Positions 9,306 through 18,614 of a stretch of 64,000 nt of DNA are shown piece by piece (within the stretch, counting starts at the first letter, position 1; every line of letters starts with the position of its first letter). The notes below the pieces were generated by a model that saw nothing but the letters and a program-made list of their open reading frames with translations, did no database searches and had not been told where the DNA came from. Origin of the DNA: VRUE01 sp963764365 (GTDB taxonomy: Bacteria; Actinomycetota; Thermoleophilia; Solirubrobacterales; 70-9); assembly GCA_963764365.1 (NCBI GenBank), contig CAVXSI010000019.1, positions 5,604-69,603 on the forward strand, written 5' to 3'. The translations under genes and the position numbers were made by a program.

Positions 9306-10510
9306 TTAGCCGGGCGTCGCGGCGGTGACTGTCGTAGGCGGTGCCGGTGTCGAGCAGCTCGTCGATCTCAGCCTCCGCGTAGCCCAGCTCCTCGAGCACG
9401 GCTCGCGTCTGTTCGCCGAGCGCGGGGATCGGCGAGCGCACCCCGGCCGGGTTCTCGCGGAACTTGAGCGGGGTGCCGGTCTGCGGCGCCGGCCGCCCCT
9501 CGCGGTCGGCGAGCTCGACGACCATCCGTCGCTCGGTCAGCTGCGGATCGGTGGTGGCGCCGGCGAAGTCGTTGACCGGGCCCACGCAGCAGTCGACCGG
9601 TTCCAGCAGGTCGAGCCACTCGCGGCGCGGGCGCGCCCTGAAGATCTCCCGCCAGGTCTCGATCATCTCCGGCTTGTCGTGGGAGTCGGCGAGCTCGGGG
9701 CGGCCGATCGCCTCGCAGAGGTTGACGAAGAACTTCTCCTCGACCGCGCCGACCGTGATCCACTCGCCGTCGGCGCACTCGTAGAGGTTGTAGCGGGGAA
9801 GCCCGCCGTTGAGCGGCATCCGTTCGCGGCCGCCGAGGTCGCCGTCGGCGAGGTGGCAGGCGATGTGGGGCGAGGCGATCGCGAAGCAGCCGTCGCACAT
9901 CGAGACGTCGACGTGGTCGCCCTCGCCGCTGGCGCGGGCGCGCATCAGGGCGGCGAGCAGGCCGACGCAGGACATCAGGCCGCCCGCGGCCATGTCGGCG
10001 ATCTGGACGCCCGGGATGACCGGCCGCTCGGTGGTGCCGGTGATGCTGAGCAGGCCGGCGCGGCCGATGTAGTTGAGGTCGTGCCCGGGAGCGTCGCGCA
10101 GCGGTCCGTCCTGGCCGTAGCCGGTGATCGAGACGTAGACGAGGGCGGAGTTGACCTCGCGGAGGTCCTCGTAGCCGAGGCCCAGGCGGTCCATCACCCC
10201 AGGGCGGAAGCTCTCGACCAGCGCGTCGGCGCTCGGCGACCAGGCGTCGCAGCGCCTCGGCGCCGCGCGGGTCCTTGAGGTCGAGCGAGAGCGAGCGCCG
10301 GTTGCGGTCGGTCGACCAGCTGTAGGCTGACTCGCCGCCGATCTTCGGTTCGTTGTCGCGCATGTAGTCGCCGACGACCGGTTGCTCGACCTTGACTACG
10401 TCCGCGCCCAGGTCGCTCAGCAGACCGACCCCGAAGGCGCCGGGCAGGAGCCGGGTCAGGTCGACGATCCTGACCTCTCGCAAGGGTCCTGTGGTGGCGT
10501 TCTGGTTCAT
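9306..10510 (-). CDS. CaiB/BaiF family (type III) CoA-transferase, frame break
   Basis: Transfers CoA between acyl donors and acceptors through aspartyl-CoA anhydride intermediates. The N-terminus VDLTRLLPGAFGVGLLSDLG and VVKVEQP is the standard start of the family. After a +1 break near 10235 it continues with MDRLGLGYEDL, SITGYGQDGP and the catalytic Asp in HVDVSMCDG. The ATG at 10510 overlaps the stop of the SDR gene upstream on this strand (ATGA). The 3' end is uncertain: the plain frame runs into the converging dehydrogenase, while a further +1 shift would end at TAA 9306-9308. First gene in a minus-strand set with an SDR, HAD hydrolase and acyl-CoA dehydrogenase. Confidence 0.8.
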
Positions 10511-11277
10511 GCCTGGTAAGCCCCTCCGTCGATTCCGAATGCCTGACCGCTGATCGCTCCGGCCCGCTCGCCGCAGAGGAACGCGGCCAGCGCCCCGACC
10601 TCGTCGGGCTCGATCAGGCGCCCGAGCGGCTGGATGCGGAGAAAGAGCTTGATCACGTCCTCGACCTCCATTCGGCGCTTCGCGGCGACGCCGGTGGCTT
10701 CCTCGCGGACCATCTCGGTGTCGACGAAGCCCGGCACGATCGCGTTGGCCGTGATCCCCTTGCCGACCAGCTCGGCGGAGAGGACGCGGGTGAGGCCGAG
10801 CAGCGCGTGCTTGCTGGCGGCGTAGGCGCCGGCGTGCTTGGCGGCGAAGCGCGCGTAGAGCGAGGCGATGTTGACGATCCGCCCCCAACCGGCCTCGAGC
10901 ATCGCCGGGATCGCTCCCTGGGCGGCGAGGAAGGCCGCGGTCGCGTTGACCTGCATCGACTCGTTCCAGTCGGCCAGCGTCAGCTCGGCGATCGATCCCG
11001 GGCGGGCGATCCCGGCGCAGTAGACGAGGATCTCCGGCGGCCCGCCGAGCGCCTCGTCCGCGTGGCGGGCGAGGGCCGAGCACTCCTCCGGACGGGCCAT
11101 GTCGGCGGGCAGTGGCAGGACCGATCCTGGAAGGCCGGCGGCGGCGGCGACGGTCTCGGCGAGCCCCGACTCGGTGCGGGCGGTGGCGAGGACCCGGTTC
11201 CCGTCGGCGGCGAGGGCGAGCGCGATCGCGCGGCCGATCCCGCGGCTGGCCCCGGTGACGACCGCGCGGCGGCTCAC
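10507..11277 (-). CDS. Short-chain dehydrogenase/reductase (SDR)
   Basis: 256 residues from GTG 11277. It has the classical SDR cofactor motif TGASRGIG, the CAGIA segment, and the catalytic Ser in IVNIASLYAR and the Tyr-Lys pair in YAASKHALLG. The C-terminus SGQAFGIDGGAYQA is typical. Likely a 3-hydroxyacyl or alcohol dehydrogenase. The GTG start overlaps a TGA (GTGA) in the frame expected for the HAD gene upstream. As sequenced, the HAD frame reads straight into this gene, giving an apparent fusion; I prefer two genes. Confidence 0.88.
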   Translation of the reverse strand: MSRRAVVTGASRGIGRAIALALAADGNRVLATARTESGLAETVAAAAGLPGSVLPLPADMARPEECSALARHADEALGGPPEILVYCAGIARPGSIAELTLADWNESMQVNATAAFLAAQGAIPAMLEAGWGRIVNIASLYARFAAKHAGAYAASKHALLGLTRVLSAELVGKGITANAIVPGFVDTEMVREEATGVAAKRRMEVEDVIKLFLRIQPLGRLIEPDEVGALAAFLCGERAGAISGQAFGIDGGAYQA

Positions 11278-11917
11278 GGCGATGCCACCGTTCCGCTGCA
11301 GGTCGAGGCCGAGGTGGCGCTCCAGCTCCGCGGCGGTGGCCTCGGGCTCGGCATGGAGGATCCCGGCGACGCCGATCCGCGCGGCGCCGGCGAGGTTGCG
11401 GTCGATGTCGTCCACCAGCACGCACTCGGCGACGTCGACCCCGGCGGCCTCGGCCCCGAGCCGGTAGATCCGGCGCGAGGGCTTGCGCACCCCGACCTGG
11501 CCGGAGAGGACGGTCGCATCGAACAGCTCCTCGACGTCGACCAGCGAGTAGGCATCGTAGCCCATCGAGTTGGAGACGAGCACCGTCGGGACGCCGGCGG
11601 CGCGGACGGCGCGGGTCAGCTCGACCATCTCCGGCACCAGGCGGAGGCCCTCGTTGAGCCCCTCGCAGACTCGCTCGGCGGAGACCTCGACCCCGTGGGA
11701 GGCGCCGAGCAGCTCGGCGAAGGCGAGGTCGAACTCGGCGATCGGCATCGCCCCGGTCTCCAGGTCGACGAGCAGGCGCTGGGCGCGCTCGTCGCCGGCG
11801 AAGGCCTCGCGGACGGCCTCGCGCGGCAGGCCGCTGCGCTCGGCCCAGCTCGGCGAAGCTCTCGAAGACGTCCGTGGTGAGGACGCCGCCGAAGTCGATC
11901 AGGAGCGCCCGCGCCAC
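11274..11917 (-). CDS. HAD-superfamily hydrolase (subfamily IA), frame breaks
   Basis: About 214 residues. Motif I is LLIDFGGVLTTDV, with the family Asp nucleophile in DFGG. Motif II is the Ser/Asn in VLVSNSMG, motif III the Lys in RKPSRRIY, and motif IV the acidic pair in VLVDDIDRN. The GTG start at 11917 overlaps the TAG of the acyl-CoA dehydrogenase by one base. A +1 break lies near 11850, and another would be needed near the end to reach the TGA at 11274. Such small phosphatases often sit beside kinase/acyl-CoA dehydrogenase sets. It resembles the N-terminal HAD domain of human ACAD10, a suggestive parallel given the neighbouring genes. Confidence 0.75.
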
Positions 11918-13197
11918 TATGCCGCCAGCGCGTCGAGCGCCTCGCCATACTTCTCGATCGCCCGCTCGCGCCGCGAGGGGACGTGGTCGGTGGGGGTCTC
12001 GTGCGGCTCGTAGCCCCGCAGGATGCGGCGCGCGACCGAGACCTTGTGCACCTCGTCCGGCCCGTCGTAGAGCCGCGCGGCACGCGCCCAGCGGAACATC
12101 TGCTCGAGCGGCATGTCATCGCAGTAGCCGAGCGAGCCGTGTACCTGGATCGCGCGGTCGATCACGTCGTGCATGATCGACCCGCCCCAGTACTTGATCA
12201 TCGCGATCTCGGTCCGGGCGCCGCTGGAGCCGTGGCGGTCGATCGTCCAGGCCGCCTTCAGCGTCAGCAGGCGGAACGCCTCGATCGCCGCCGCCGAGTC
12301 GGCGACCCAGTCCTGGATCATCTGCTTCTCGGAGAGCAGGCTGCCGTGCACCGACTTGCTGACGGCGCGCTCGCAGAGCGCGTCGAAGGCGCGCCGGCAG
12401 ACGCCGACCCAGCGCATGCAGTGGTGGATGCGGCCCGGTCCGAGCCGCTTCTGGGCGAGGACGAAGCCGCCGCCCTCCTCGCCGAGGAGGTTCTCAGCCG
12501 GCACCCGCACCCCGTCGTAGACGACTTCGGCATGGGTGTGGACGAGCCCCTTGGACTCGGGGTCGTGCATCAGCCCCAGCTCTCGCATCTCGATCCCGGG
12601 CGTGTCGGTCGGGACGATCAGCATCGAGGTCGTCTCGTAGGGATCGGCATCGGCGGAGACGTCGGTGCGCGCCATGAGGATGTGGAAGTCGGCCCGGGTG
12701 GCGTTGCCGACGAACCACTTGGTGCCGTCGATCACCCACTCCTCGCCATCGCGCACGGCCTGTGTCGTGAACTGGCGCGGGTCCGAGCCGGTGCCCAGCT
12801 CCGTCATCGAGAAGGCGCTGAGCATCTCCCCGGCCAGCAGCGGCTCCATCCAGCGTCGCTTCTGCTCGTCGGTGCCGGCCAGGGCGAGCAGCTCGGAGTT
12901 GCCGGAGTCCGGAGCCTGGTTGCCGAACACCGGCGGTGCCAGCTCGGAGGCGCCGAGGATCTCGTGCATCAGCGCCAGCTCCACCTGGCCGAGTCCCATG
13001 CCGCCCATCTCCGGCGGCAGGTGGGCGGCCCACAGCCCGCGCTCCTTGACCCGCTCCTTGAGCGGCTCGATCAGGCGCCAGTAGGCGCGCCAGTCCATCT
13101 CGAGCGTCTCCAGGGGGAAGATCTCCTCGCGCACGAACTCGCGCATCCAGGCGAGCTCGGCCTCGAAGGCGGCGTCTGTCTCGAAGTCCCAGGCCAT
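11917..13197 (-). CDS. Acyl-CoA dehydrogenase, ACAD10/11-like
   Basis: 426 residues, intact, ATG 13197. FAD- and substrate-contact blocks are present: FSMTELGTGSDP, WVIDGTKWFVGN, and the segment LGPGRIHHCMR, characteristic of the ACAD10/ACAD11-like branch. Near the C-terminus the usual Y-E-G-T-x-E motif is LYDGPDEVHK, as in that branch. ACAD10/11-type enzymes act after a kinase on phosphorylated hydroxyacyl-CoA. A kinase gene starts divergently 128 bases away at 13325, which supports that reading. Strong family call; exact substrate is inference. Confidence 0.9.
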   Translation of the reverse strand: MAWDFETDAAFEAELAWMREFVREEIFPLETLEMDWRAYWRLIEPLKERVKERGLWAAHLPPEMGGMGLGQVELALMHEILGASELAPPVFGNQAPDSGNSELLALAGTDEQKRRWMEPLLAGEMLSAFSMTELGTGSDPRQFTTQAVRDGEEWVIDGTKWFVGNATRADFHILMARTDVSADADPYETTSMLIVPTDTPGIEMRELGLMHDPESKGLVHTHAEVVYDGVRVPAENLLGEEGGGFVLAQKRLGPGRIHHCMRWVGVCRRAFDALCERAVSKSVHGSLLSEKQMIQDWVADSAAAIEAFRLLTLKAAWTIDRHGSSGARTEIAMIKYWGGSIMHDVIDRAIQVHGSLGYCDDMPLEQMFRWARAARLYDGPDEVHKVSVARRILRGYEPHETPTDHVPSRRERAIEKYGEALDALAA

Positions 13198-13253
13198 GGC
13201 ACCACGCTAGAAGAGGAGCCGCGGCCGCCGCCGCGGTCAGCGGCCGGCAGCCG

Positions 13254-13269
13254 GTAGAGAAATCTCCAA
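13254..13269. promoter_or_regulatory. Operator-like inverted repeat between ACAD and kinase genes (site 2)
   Basis: GTAGAGAAATCTCCAA, an imperfect copy of the recurring repeat: the right half CTCCAA is exact, the left half deviates. A -10-like GACAAT starts at 13312, 50.5 bases from the centre. A transcript from it would start almost exactly at the ATG at 13325, so it may be leaderless. Lies in the divergent gap 13198-13324. Confidence 0.4.
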
Positions 13270-13324
13270 GCTTCCGGCGCCGGCCGGAGGCGGCCGGGGA
13301 GGTCGCCGGCAGACAATCGGCGAC

Positions 13325-14371
13325 ATGGAAGGGATGAGCCGGATGCCACCCGGGACGGAGGAGGAGGTCAGCCCAACGCTGGCCGCCTGGCTGAGCGAGC
13401 GACTCGGAGAAGAGGGCCCGTTCAGTCTCGTATACCTCAGCGGCGGCAACTCCAATGAGACCCTCCTCCTCAAGAGCCCGAGGGCGCGCAACGTCCTGCG
13501 ACGACCCCCGCAGGCGACGCTCTCGCCCAGTGCGCACAGCATGGAGCGGGAGTTTCGCGTCCTCGGAGCCGTCGCCGACACCCCCGTCCCGGCCCCCACC
13601 CCGCGTGCCCTCGCCACCCCTGACGACGAGGGCGGTCCCTTCCTGGTCATGGAGTTCGTCGATGGCTTCGCAGTCCTCGACGACCTCCCGCCCGGTTACC
13701 CGCCGGGCCTCGAATCCCTGCGAGAGGTCGGCGAGCGCGTTGTCGAGGCGCTTGCCACGATGCATAGCGTCGACTGGCGCGCCGCCGGCCTCGAGGGATT
13801 CGGCCGGCCCGATGGCTTCCTCGAGCGCCAGGTCGGGCGCTGGCGGGGACAGTTCGAGAGCTACCAGGTCCGCGAGATCGCCGATTTCGACTGGCTCTGC
13901 GAGTGGCTGGAAGCCAACCGCCCGCCGGCGCAGCCGCCCGGCATCATCCACGGCGACTTCCATCTGGACAACTGCCTCTTCTCGCGGGAGCCGCCGATCG
14001 AGGTGAAGGCGATCATCGACTGGGAGATGGCGACGATCGGCGATCCCCTGCTGGACCTCGGCCTGCTGCTCGGGCTCTGGGGGCCGGACCGGGGCAGCCC
14101 GCCGGCGATCGACAACCTGCAGGGCGTCAGCCGGGTCGAGGGCGCGCCGACCCGCGAGCACCTCGCCCGGCACTACGCCGAGCACTCGGGGCGCTCGGTC
14201 GAGCACATCGACTGGTACACGTGCCTGGCGCTGTGGAAGCTGGGCGCGGTGATCGAGGGCGCCTACGCCCACTACGTCAAAGGCAACGTCGACTCCGACT
14301 ACGCCAAGTCGCTGGAGGCCGACGTGCCCCGGCTGATGGCGGAAGCCCGTCGGATCGCCGAAGCCAGCTAG
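13325..14371 (+). CDS. Phosphotransferase family protein (aminoglycoside-phosphotransferase fold kinase)
   Basis: 348 residues, intact. Kinase motifs are the catalytic loop IIHGDFHLDNCLF (Asp as base, Asn binding metal) and the DFG-equivalent IIDWEMATIGDP. The N-lobe has LSGGNSNETLLL followed by NVLRRPP. Members near acyl-CoA dehydrogenases, and the kinase domains of ACAD10/11, phosphorylate hydroxyacyl-CoA esters so that phosphate can be eliminated. This gene is divergent from such a dehydrogenase and followed by an SDR, a combination matching ketone reduction, phosphorylation and elimination. Antibiotic resistance is unlikely in this context. Confidence 0.87.
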   Translation: MEGMSRMPPGTEEEVSPTLAAWLSERLGEEGPFSLVYLSGGNSNETLLLKSPRARNVLRRPPQATLSPSAHSMEREFRVLGAVADTPVPAPTPRALATPDDEGGPFLVMEFVDGFAVLDDLPPGYPPGLESLREVGERVVEALATMHSVDWRAAGLEGFGRPDGFLERQVGRWRGQFESYQVREIADFDWLCEWLEANRPPAQPPGIIHGDFHLDNCLFSREPPIEVKAIIDWEMATIGDPLLDLGLLLGLWGPDRGSPPAIDNLQGVSRVEGAPTREHLARHYAEHSGRSVEHIDWYTCLALWKLGAVIEGAYAHYVKGNVDSDYAKSLEADVPRLMAEARRIAEAS

Positions 14372-14383
14372 CCGCCCGGTCGT

Positions 14384-14399
14384 TTGGAAGTCTCTACAC
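14384..14399. promoter_or_regulatory. Operator-like inverted repeat upstream of SDR (site 3)
   Basis: TTGGAAGTCTCTACAC matches the recurring pattern with two deviations. A clear -10-like TAGCCT starts at 14441, 49.5 bases from the centre. Initiation about seven bases after the hexamer would leave almost no leader before the ATG at 14456. Confidence 0.45.
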
Positions 14400-14455
14400 G
14401 GGCTCGCGAGCGGCCCCTCGGCCGTCGGCGGCGCAGCGCCTAGCCTGCCCCGCGC

Positions 14456-15220
14456 ATGACCCAGATCGCCGATCCATTTCGCCTCGACGGGCGCACCGCC
14501 ATTGTCACCGGTGCCTCCAGCGGGCTCGGCAACCGCTTCGCGCGGGTGCTCGCCGCGGCGGGGGCCGAGGTGCTCGCGACCGCCCGCCGGGCCGAGCGCC
14601 TGGAGGCGCTCGCCGCGGAGGTCGACGGCATCCACGCCTTCGCCTGCGACGTCACCGACCCGCAGTCGCGGGAGCTGCTGGTTGCCCACGCGGTGGAGCG
14701 CTTCGGCCGCATCGACGTCCTCGTCAACAACGCCGGGCTCGGCGGCGCCGAGCCGGCCGAGACCGAGACGGTCGCCCACTTCGAAACCGTCGTCGACGTC
14801 AACCTGACCGCGGTCTTTGCGCTCGCGCAGCTTGCCGGCAGGCAGATGATCGACCAGGGAGCGGGCTCGATCGTCAACGTCGCCTCGATGTACGGGCTGG
14901 TCGCGGCGGCGCCGCTGAAGCAGGCCAGCTACACCGCGAGCAAGGGCGGCGTCGTCAACCTCACCCGCCAGCTGGGCGCTGAGTGGGCGCGCAAGGGGGT
15001 GCGCGTCAACGCGATCGCTCCCGGCTTCTTCCCCAGCGAGATGACGACCGACGTCTGGGAGGACGAACGCACGCTGACCTGGCTGCGCCGCCGGGCGCCG
15101 ATCGGGCGCACGGGCGAGTCCCACGAGCTGGACGGGGCGCTGCTGCTCCTCGCCAGCGACGCCGGCTCCTACATGGTCGGCCAGACGCTCGCCGTCGACG
15201 GCGGCTGGACCGCGATCTGA
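14456..15220 (+). CDS. Short-chain dehydrogenase/reductase (SDR)
   Basis: 254 residues. Motifs: TGASSGLG for cofactor binding, VLVNNAGLGG, the catalytic Ser in NVASMYG, Tyr-Lys in YTASKGGVVNLT, and the terminal TLAVDGGW. The N-terminal PFRLDGRTAIVTG is common in FabG-like reductases of secondary metabolism and degradation. It lies between two kinase genes, so reduction of an oxo-acyl-CoA to the hydroxy substrate of a kinase is a reasonable idea. No usable Shine-Dalgarno is visible; the start may be leaderless. Confidence 0.9.
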   Translation: MTQIADPFRLDGRTAIVTGASSGLGNRFARVLAAAGAEVLATARRAERLEALAAEVDGIHAFACDVTDPQSRELLVAHAVERFGRIDVLVNNAGLGGAEPAETETVAHFETVVDVNLTAVFALAQLAGRQMIDQGAGSIVNVASMYGLVAAAPLKQASYTASKGGVVNLTRQLGAEWARKGVRVNAIAPGFFPSEMTTDVWEDERTLTWLRRRAPIGRTGESHELDGALLLLASDAGSYMVGQTLAVDGGWTAI

Positions 15221-15232
15221 GCGCCCGAGACG

Positions 15233-16289
15233 GTGACGTCCTCGAACCTCACGTCGGCAGAGGTCCCCGGGATCGACCGCGACCGGGTCGCCGCCTGGCT
15301 GGTCCGCCGCGACGAGGGGCTGAAGCCGCCGTTCGCCTACGAGCTGGTCGCCGGCGGCCGCTCGAACCTGACCTTCCGGATCGAGGACGCCGGCGGGCGC
15401 GAATTCGTGCTGCGTCGACCGCCGCTCGGCCACACACTGCCATCGGCGCACGACATGGGGCGCGAGTACCGGATCCTCTCGGCGCTGCAGGACAGCACCG
15501 TGCCGGTCCCGCGCCCGATCGCGATCTGCGAGGACGCACGCGGTCAGCGGCGCCACCTTCTACGCGATGGAGTACGTCGACGGTTGGGTCCTGCGGGCGC
15601 CGGAGGTGACCGAAGGGGCCTTCCCGACGCTCGCCGAGCGGGCCAGCATCGCGGACTCGCTGGTCTCGGTTCTGGTCGACCTCCACCTCGTCGACCCCGG
15701 GGCCGTCGGCCTCGGCGAGCTGGGGCGGCACGGCGGCTACATCGAGCGGCAGCTGAAGCGTTGGAACCGGCAGTGGGCGGACGCCAAGACCCGCGAGATA
15801 CCGGCGGTCGAGGAGGTCTTCGCGCGCCTCAGCGCGAGCGTGCCCGAGCAGCAGCGGGTCAGCATCGTCCACGGCGACTACCGGCTCGACAACGTCGTCT
15901 CCGGTCGCGACGCGACCGTCGCCGCCGTCCTCGACTGGGAGCTCTGCACGCTCGGCGACCCGCTCGCGGACCTCGGCGGCCTGCTCGTCTCCTGGGTCCA
16001 GGAGGGCGAGGACGACACCCACGCGCTGGGGGGCACGCCGAGCGCGCTGCCCGGGTTCCCCACCCGGGAGGAGATCGTCGCCACCTACGGCGAGCGGTCC
16101 GGCCTCGACGTCTCCGGGATCGACTACTACCTCGCCTTCGCCTACTGGAAGCTCGCCTGCATCGGCGAGGGCGTCTACGCGCGCTACCGGGCCGGCGTGA
16201 TGGGCGACGCCAGCGTCTCGCTCGAGGACCTGGCGCGGCGGGTCGACCGCCTCGCCGAGCTCGCCGAGGCGACCTGCCGCCGGCCCTGA
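15233..16289 (+). CDS. Phosphotransferase family protein (second hydroxyacyl-CoA-type kinase), one frame break
   Basis: About 351 residues from GTG 15233. The N-lobe LVAGGRSNLTFRIEDAGG and FVLRRPPLG are standard for this kinase branch. A +1 break near 15545 is followed by ATFYAMEYVDG, the catalytic loop SIVHGDYRLDN and VLDWELCTLGDPLADLG. It is therefore complete apart from the break. The stop at 16287-16289 faces the stop of the MaoC gene with a single base between. Paralogue of the kinases at 13325 and 33045. Confidence 0.84.
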
Positions 16290-16290
16290 G

Positions 16291-16794
16291 CTACTCGCCG
16301 GAGGAGGCGGCCGGCGGCGTGAACAGCCGGGTGATCGCCTCGGCGACGCAGACCGGCTTCTCGGCGCCCTCGCACTCGAAGGTCTGCAGCACCGTGACCT
16401 GGATCCCGCCCGGCACGTCGTCGACCGCCTCGAGCTTGGCCCGCATCCGCAGCCTCGCGCCGACCGGGGCCGGGGCCGGGAAGCGCACCTTGCCGTAGCC
16501 GTAGTTGACCCCGAGCTCGAAGCCGCGGATCTCGTAGATCTCGTAGCTGCAGCGGGGCCCGAGGCTGAGCGTCATCAGGCCGTGGACGATCGAGCCGCCG
16601 AACGGGGTCTCGCGCGCGGCGCGCTCGGGGTCGACGTGGATCCAGTAGCGGTCGCCGGTGACGTCGGCGAAGGTGTCGACGTCGTCCTGCGGCATCGCGA
16701 TCCAGGAGGAGACGCCGAGCTCCTCGCCGACCAGCTGGCGCAGGCCCTCGACCCCGTCGATCTTCAGATCCGCCTCGATGTCCGCGAAGGCCAT
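16291..16794 (-). CDS. MaoC-family hotdog hydratase
   Basis: 167 residues, intact. It carries the (R)-specific hydratase motif in the form FADVTGDRYWIHVDPERA, with the Asp and His of the catalytic dyad, followed by GGSIVHGLMTLSL. Proteins of this type hydrate trans-2-enoyl-CoA to (R)-3-hydroxyacyl-CoA, or act as thioesterase-like hotdogs. ATG 16794 faces a 175-base divergent gap with an operator-like repeat. Its convergent neighbour is the second kinase. Confidence 0.87.
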   Translation of the reverse strand: MAFADIEADLKIDGVEGLRQLVGEELGVSSWIAMPQDDVDTFADVTGDRYWIHVDPERAARETPFGGSIVHGLMTLSLGPRCSYEIYEIRGFELGVNYGYGKVRFPAPAPVGARLRMRAKLEAVDDVPGGIQVTVLQTFECEGAEKPVCVAEAITRLFTPPAASSGE

Positions 16795-16848
16795 GCGCCG
16801 AGCTTAGGCGACGGCGAGGGCCGCCGCCCCGGGGCGCGCGGCCGGCGC

Positions 16849-16865
16849 CTGGAGATCTTCGACAG
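16849..16865. promoter_or_regulatory. Operator-like inverted repeat, 17-base variant (site 4)
   Basis: CTGGAGATCTTCGACAG has both half-sites of the recurring repeat (CTGGAG and CGACAG) but one extra base in the spacer. Given how many single-base insertions the window has, this could be a sequence error in a normal 16-mer. GATGAT starts at 16910, 53 bases from the centre. Lies between the MaoC and SDR genes. Confidence 0.4.
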
Positions 16866-16969
16866 GGCGACGGCCGCGCCGCGGCCTGCCGCGGGGCGCG
16901 GGCCGCGGCGATGATCCAGTCCCCGGTTTGCGGGAGCGAAGAGGGTCCAAACCGACAGAAGGAGACTTT

Positions 16970-17797
16970 GTGGGCACGCTGGATGGCAAGGCCGCGATCG
17001 TCACCGGCTCGGCTCGCGGCATCGGCCGCGCCGTCGCGGAGCTGCTGACCGAGCGCGGAGCGAAGGTGGTCGTCAACGACCTCGACGGCGAGGTCGCCGA
17101 GCAGGCCGCGGAGGAGATCGGAGGCGGCGCCGTCGCCTTCTCGGGCGACCTGACGAAGGGCGACACCCCCGACCGGCTGGTCGCGACCGCGGTCGACGCC
17201 TTCGGCAAGCTGGACATCGTCGTCAACAACGCCGGCTACACCTGGGACGGGCCGATCCACAAGATGACCGACCGCCAGTTCCAGGCGATGCTGGACATCC
17301 ACACGGTCGTCCCCTTCCGGGTTCTGCGGGCGGCGGCGCCGCACTTCCGCGACCCGGCGAAAAAGGAGAAATCCGAAGGCGTCGAGGTGTTCCGCAAGGT
17401 CGTCAACGTGACCTCGGTCTCCGGCGTCTTCGGCAGCGCCGGCCAGGCGAACTACGCCTCCGCCAAGGCCGGTCTGATCGGCCTCACGAAGACGGTGGCC
17501 AAGGAGTGGGGGGCGCTCAAGGTCAACGTCAACGCGGTCGCCTTCGGCTTCGTCGAAACCCGCCTCACCGCCTCCAAAGAGGAGGCCGGGACCTTCGACG
17601 CCGACGGCGAGCAGATCGAGCTGGGGATCTCCGACCAGGTGCGCGAGATGGCCTCGGCGATGATCCCCTTCGGGCGCGGCGCCAGCACCGAGGAGGCGGC
17701 GGCCGTGATCGGCTTCCTCTGCTCGCCGGAGTCGAACTACGTGCAGGGCCAGGTCGTCCCGGTCGCCGGCGGCCTCGCCGCGGGGATGATGAGCTGA
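16970..17797 (+). CDS. SDR / 3-oxoacyl-[ACP or CoA] reductase-like (FabG-like)
   Basis: 275 residues. I choose GTG 16970 because AGAAGGAGA lies at ideal distance and the protein then starts MGTLDGKAAIVTGSARGIG. Catalytic residues are in NVTSVSGVFG (Ser) and YASAKAGLIGLT (Tyr-Lys). It carries an insertion with DPAKKEKSEGVEVF, seen in a subgroup of these reductases. The stop overlaps the ATG of the following crotonase (TGATG), so the two are coupled, consistent with successive hydration and dehydrogenation. Confidence 0.9.
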   Translation: MGTLDGKAAIVTGSARGIGRAVAELLTERGAKVVVNDLDGEVAEQAAEEIGGGAVAFSGDLTKGDTPDRLVATAVDAFGKLDIVVNNAGYTWDGPIHKMTDRQFQAMLDIHTVVPFRVLRAAAPHFRDPAKKEKSEGVEVFRKVVNVTSVSGVFGSAGQANYASAKAGLIGLTKTVAKEWGALKVNVNAVAFGFVETRLTASKEEAGTFDADGEQIELGISDQVREMASAMIPFGRGASTEEAAAVIGFLCSPESNYVQGQVVPVAGGLAAGMMS

Positions 17798-18599
17798 TGG
17801 CCTACGAGAACCTCAGCATCGAGTCCTCCGGCCGAGGGCGTCGCGCGGATCGTCCTGGAACGGCCCGAGCGGCTCAACGCGCTCAGCTGGGAGCTGGTCG
17901 AAGAGCTGCACGGGGCGATCGCCGAGATCGGCGCCGACGAGTCGGTCCGGGTCGCGATCCTGACCGGCGCCGGGCGCGGCTTCTGCAGCGGCGTCGACAT
18001 CAAGTCCGACGACGCCGTCGGCACGGTCGACGGCCCGCTCGACGTCTACCGCCGCCAGGAGCTGATCGCCTCGCTCTCGACGGCGCTGAAGAACATGCCC
18101 CAGCCCGTGGTCGCCGCCGTCAACGGGCCGGCCGCCGGCGGCGGGCTGGCGCTGGCGCTGGCCTGCGACGTCCGGCTCTGCGCCCCGGCAGGCGCGCTTC
18201 AACGTCGCCTTCGTCCGCATCGGGCTCTCCGGCTGCGACATCGGCGTCTCCTACATGCTGCCGCGCATCGTCGGCCTCGGCATCGCCTCCGAGATGATGC
18301 TGACCGGCCGCCTCGTCGAGGCCGAGGAGGCGCTGCGGATCGGGCTCGTCAACCGCGTCGTGCCCGCCGAGGAGTTGCTCTCCGCCGCCGAGCAGGTGGC
18401 GGGGGAAATCGCCGCCAACTCGCCGTTCGGGGTGCGGATGACCAAGCAGGTGCTGCACCGGAACGTCGACGCCCAGTCGCTGGAGTCGGCGATCGAGCTG
18501 GAGAACCGGACGCAGGTGATCGCGACGCGGACGGAGGACATGGCCGAGGCGCTCGGGGCCTTCCTCGAGAAGCGGAAGCCGAGCTTCAAGGGTCGATAG
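17797..18599 (+). CDS. Enoyl-CoA hydratase/isomerase family protein, two frame breaks
   Basis: Crotonase read across +1 breaks near 17833 and 18190. Visible blocks are IVLERPERLNALS, the oxyanion motif FCSGVDI, NGPAAGGGLALALACD and then GLSGCDIGVSYMLPRIVG. The Glu144 position is Leu and the Glu164 position Phe, leaving only the later Asp, as in PaaG-type isomerases. The terminus FLEKRKPSFKGR is normal. Coupled to the SDR upstream; the GAF-PucR regulator follows. Confidence 0.82.
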
Positions 18600-18614
18600 T
18601 CCTACACTTTGGCT

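Noticed and set aside
13325..16289. APH-fold genes as antibiotic-resistance kinases
   Set aside because: Context (acyl-CoA dehydrogenases, SDRs) and similarity to ACAD10/11-type kinases point to acyl-CoA metabolism.
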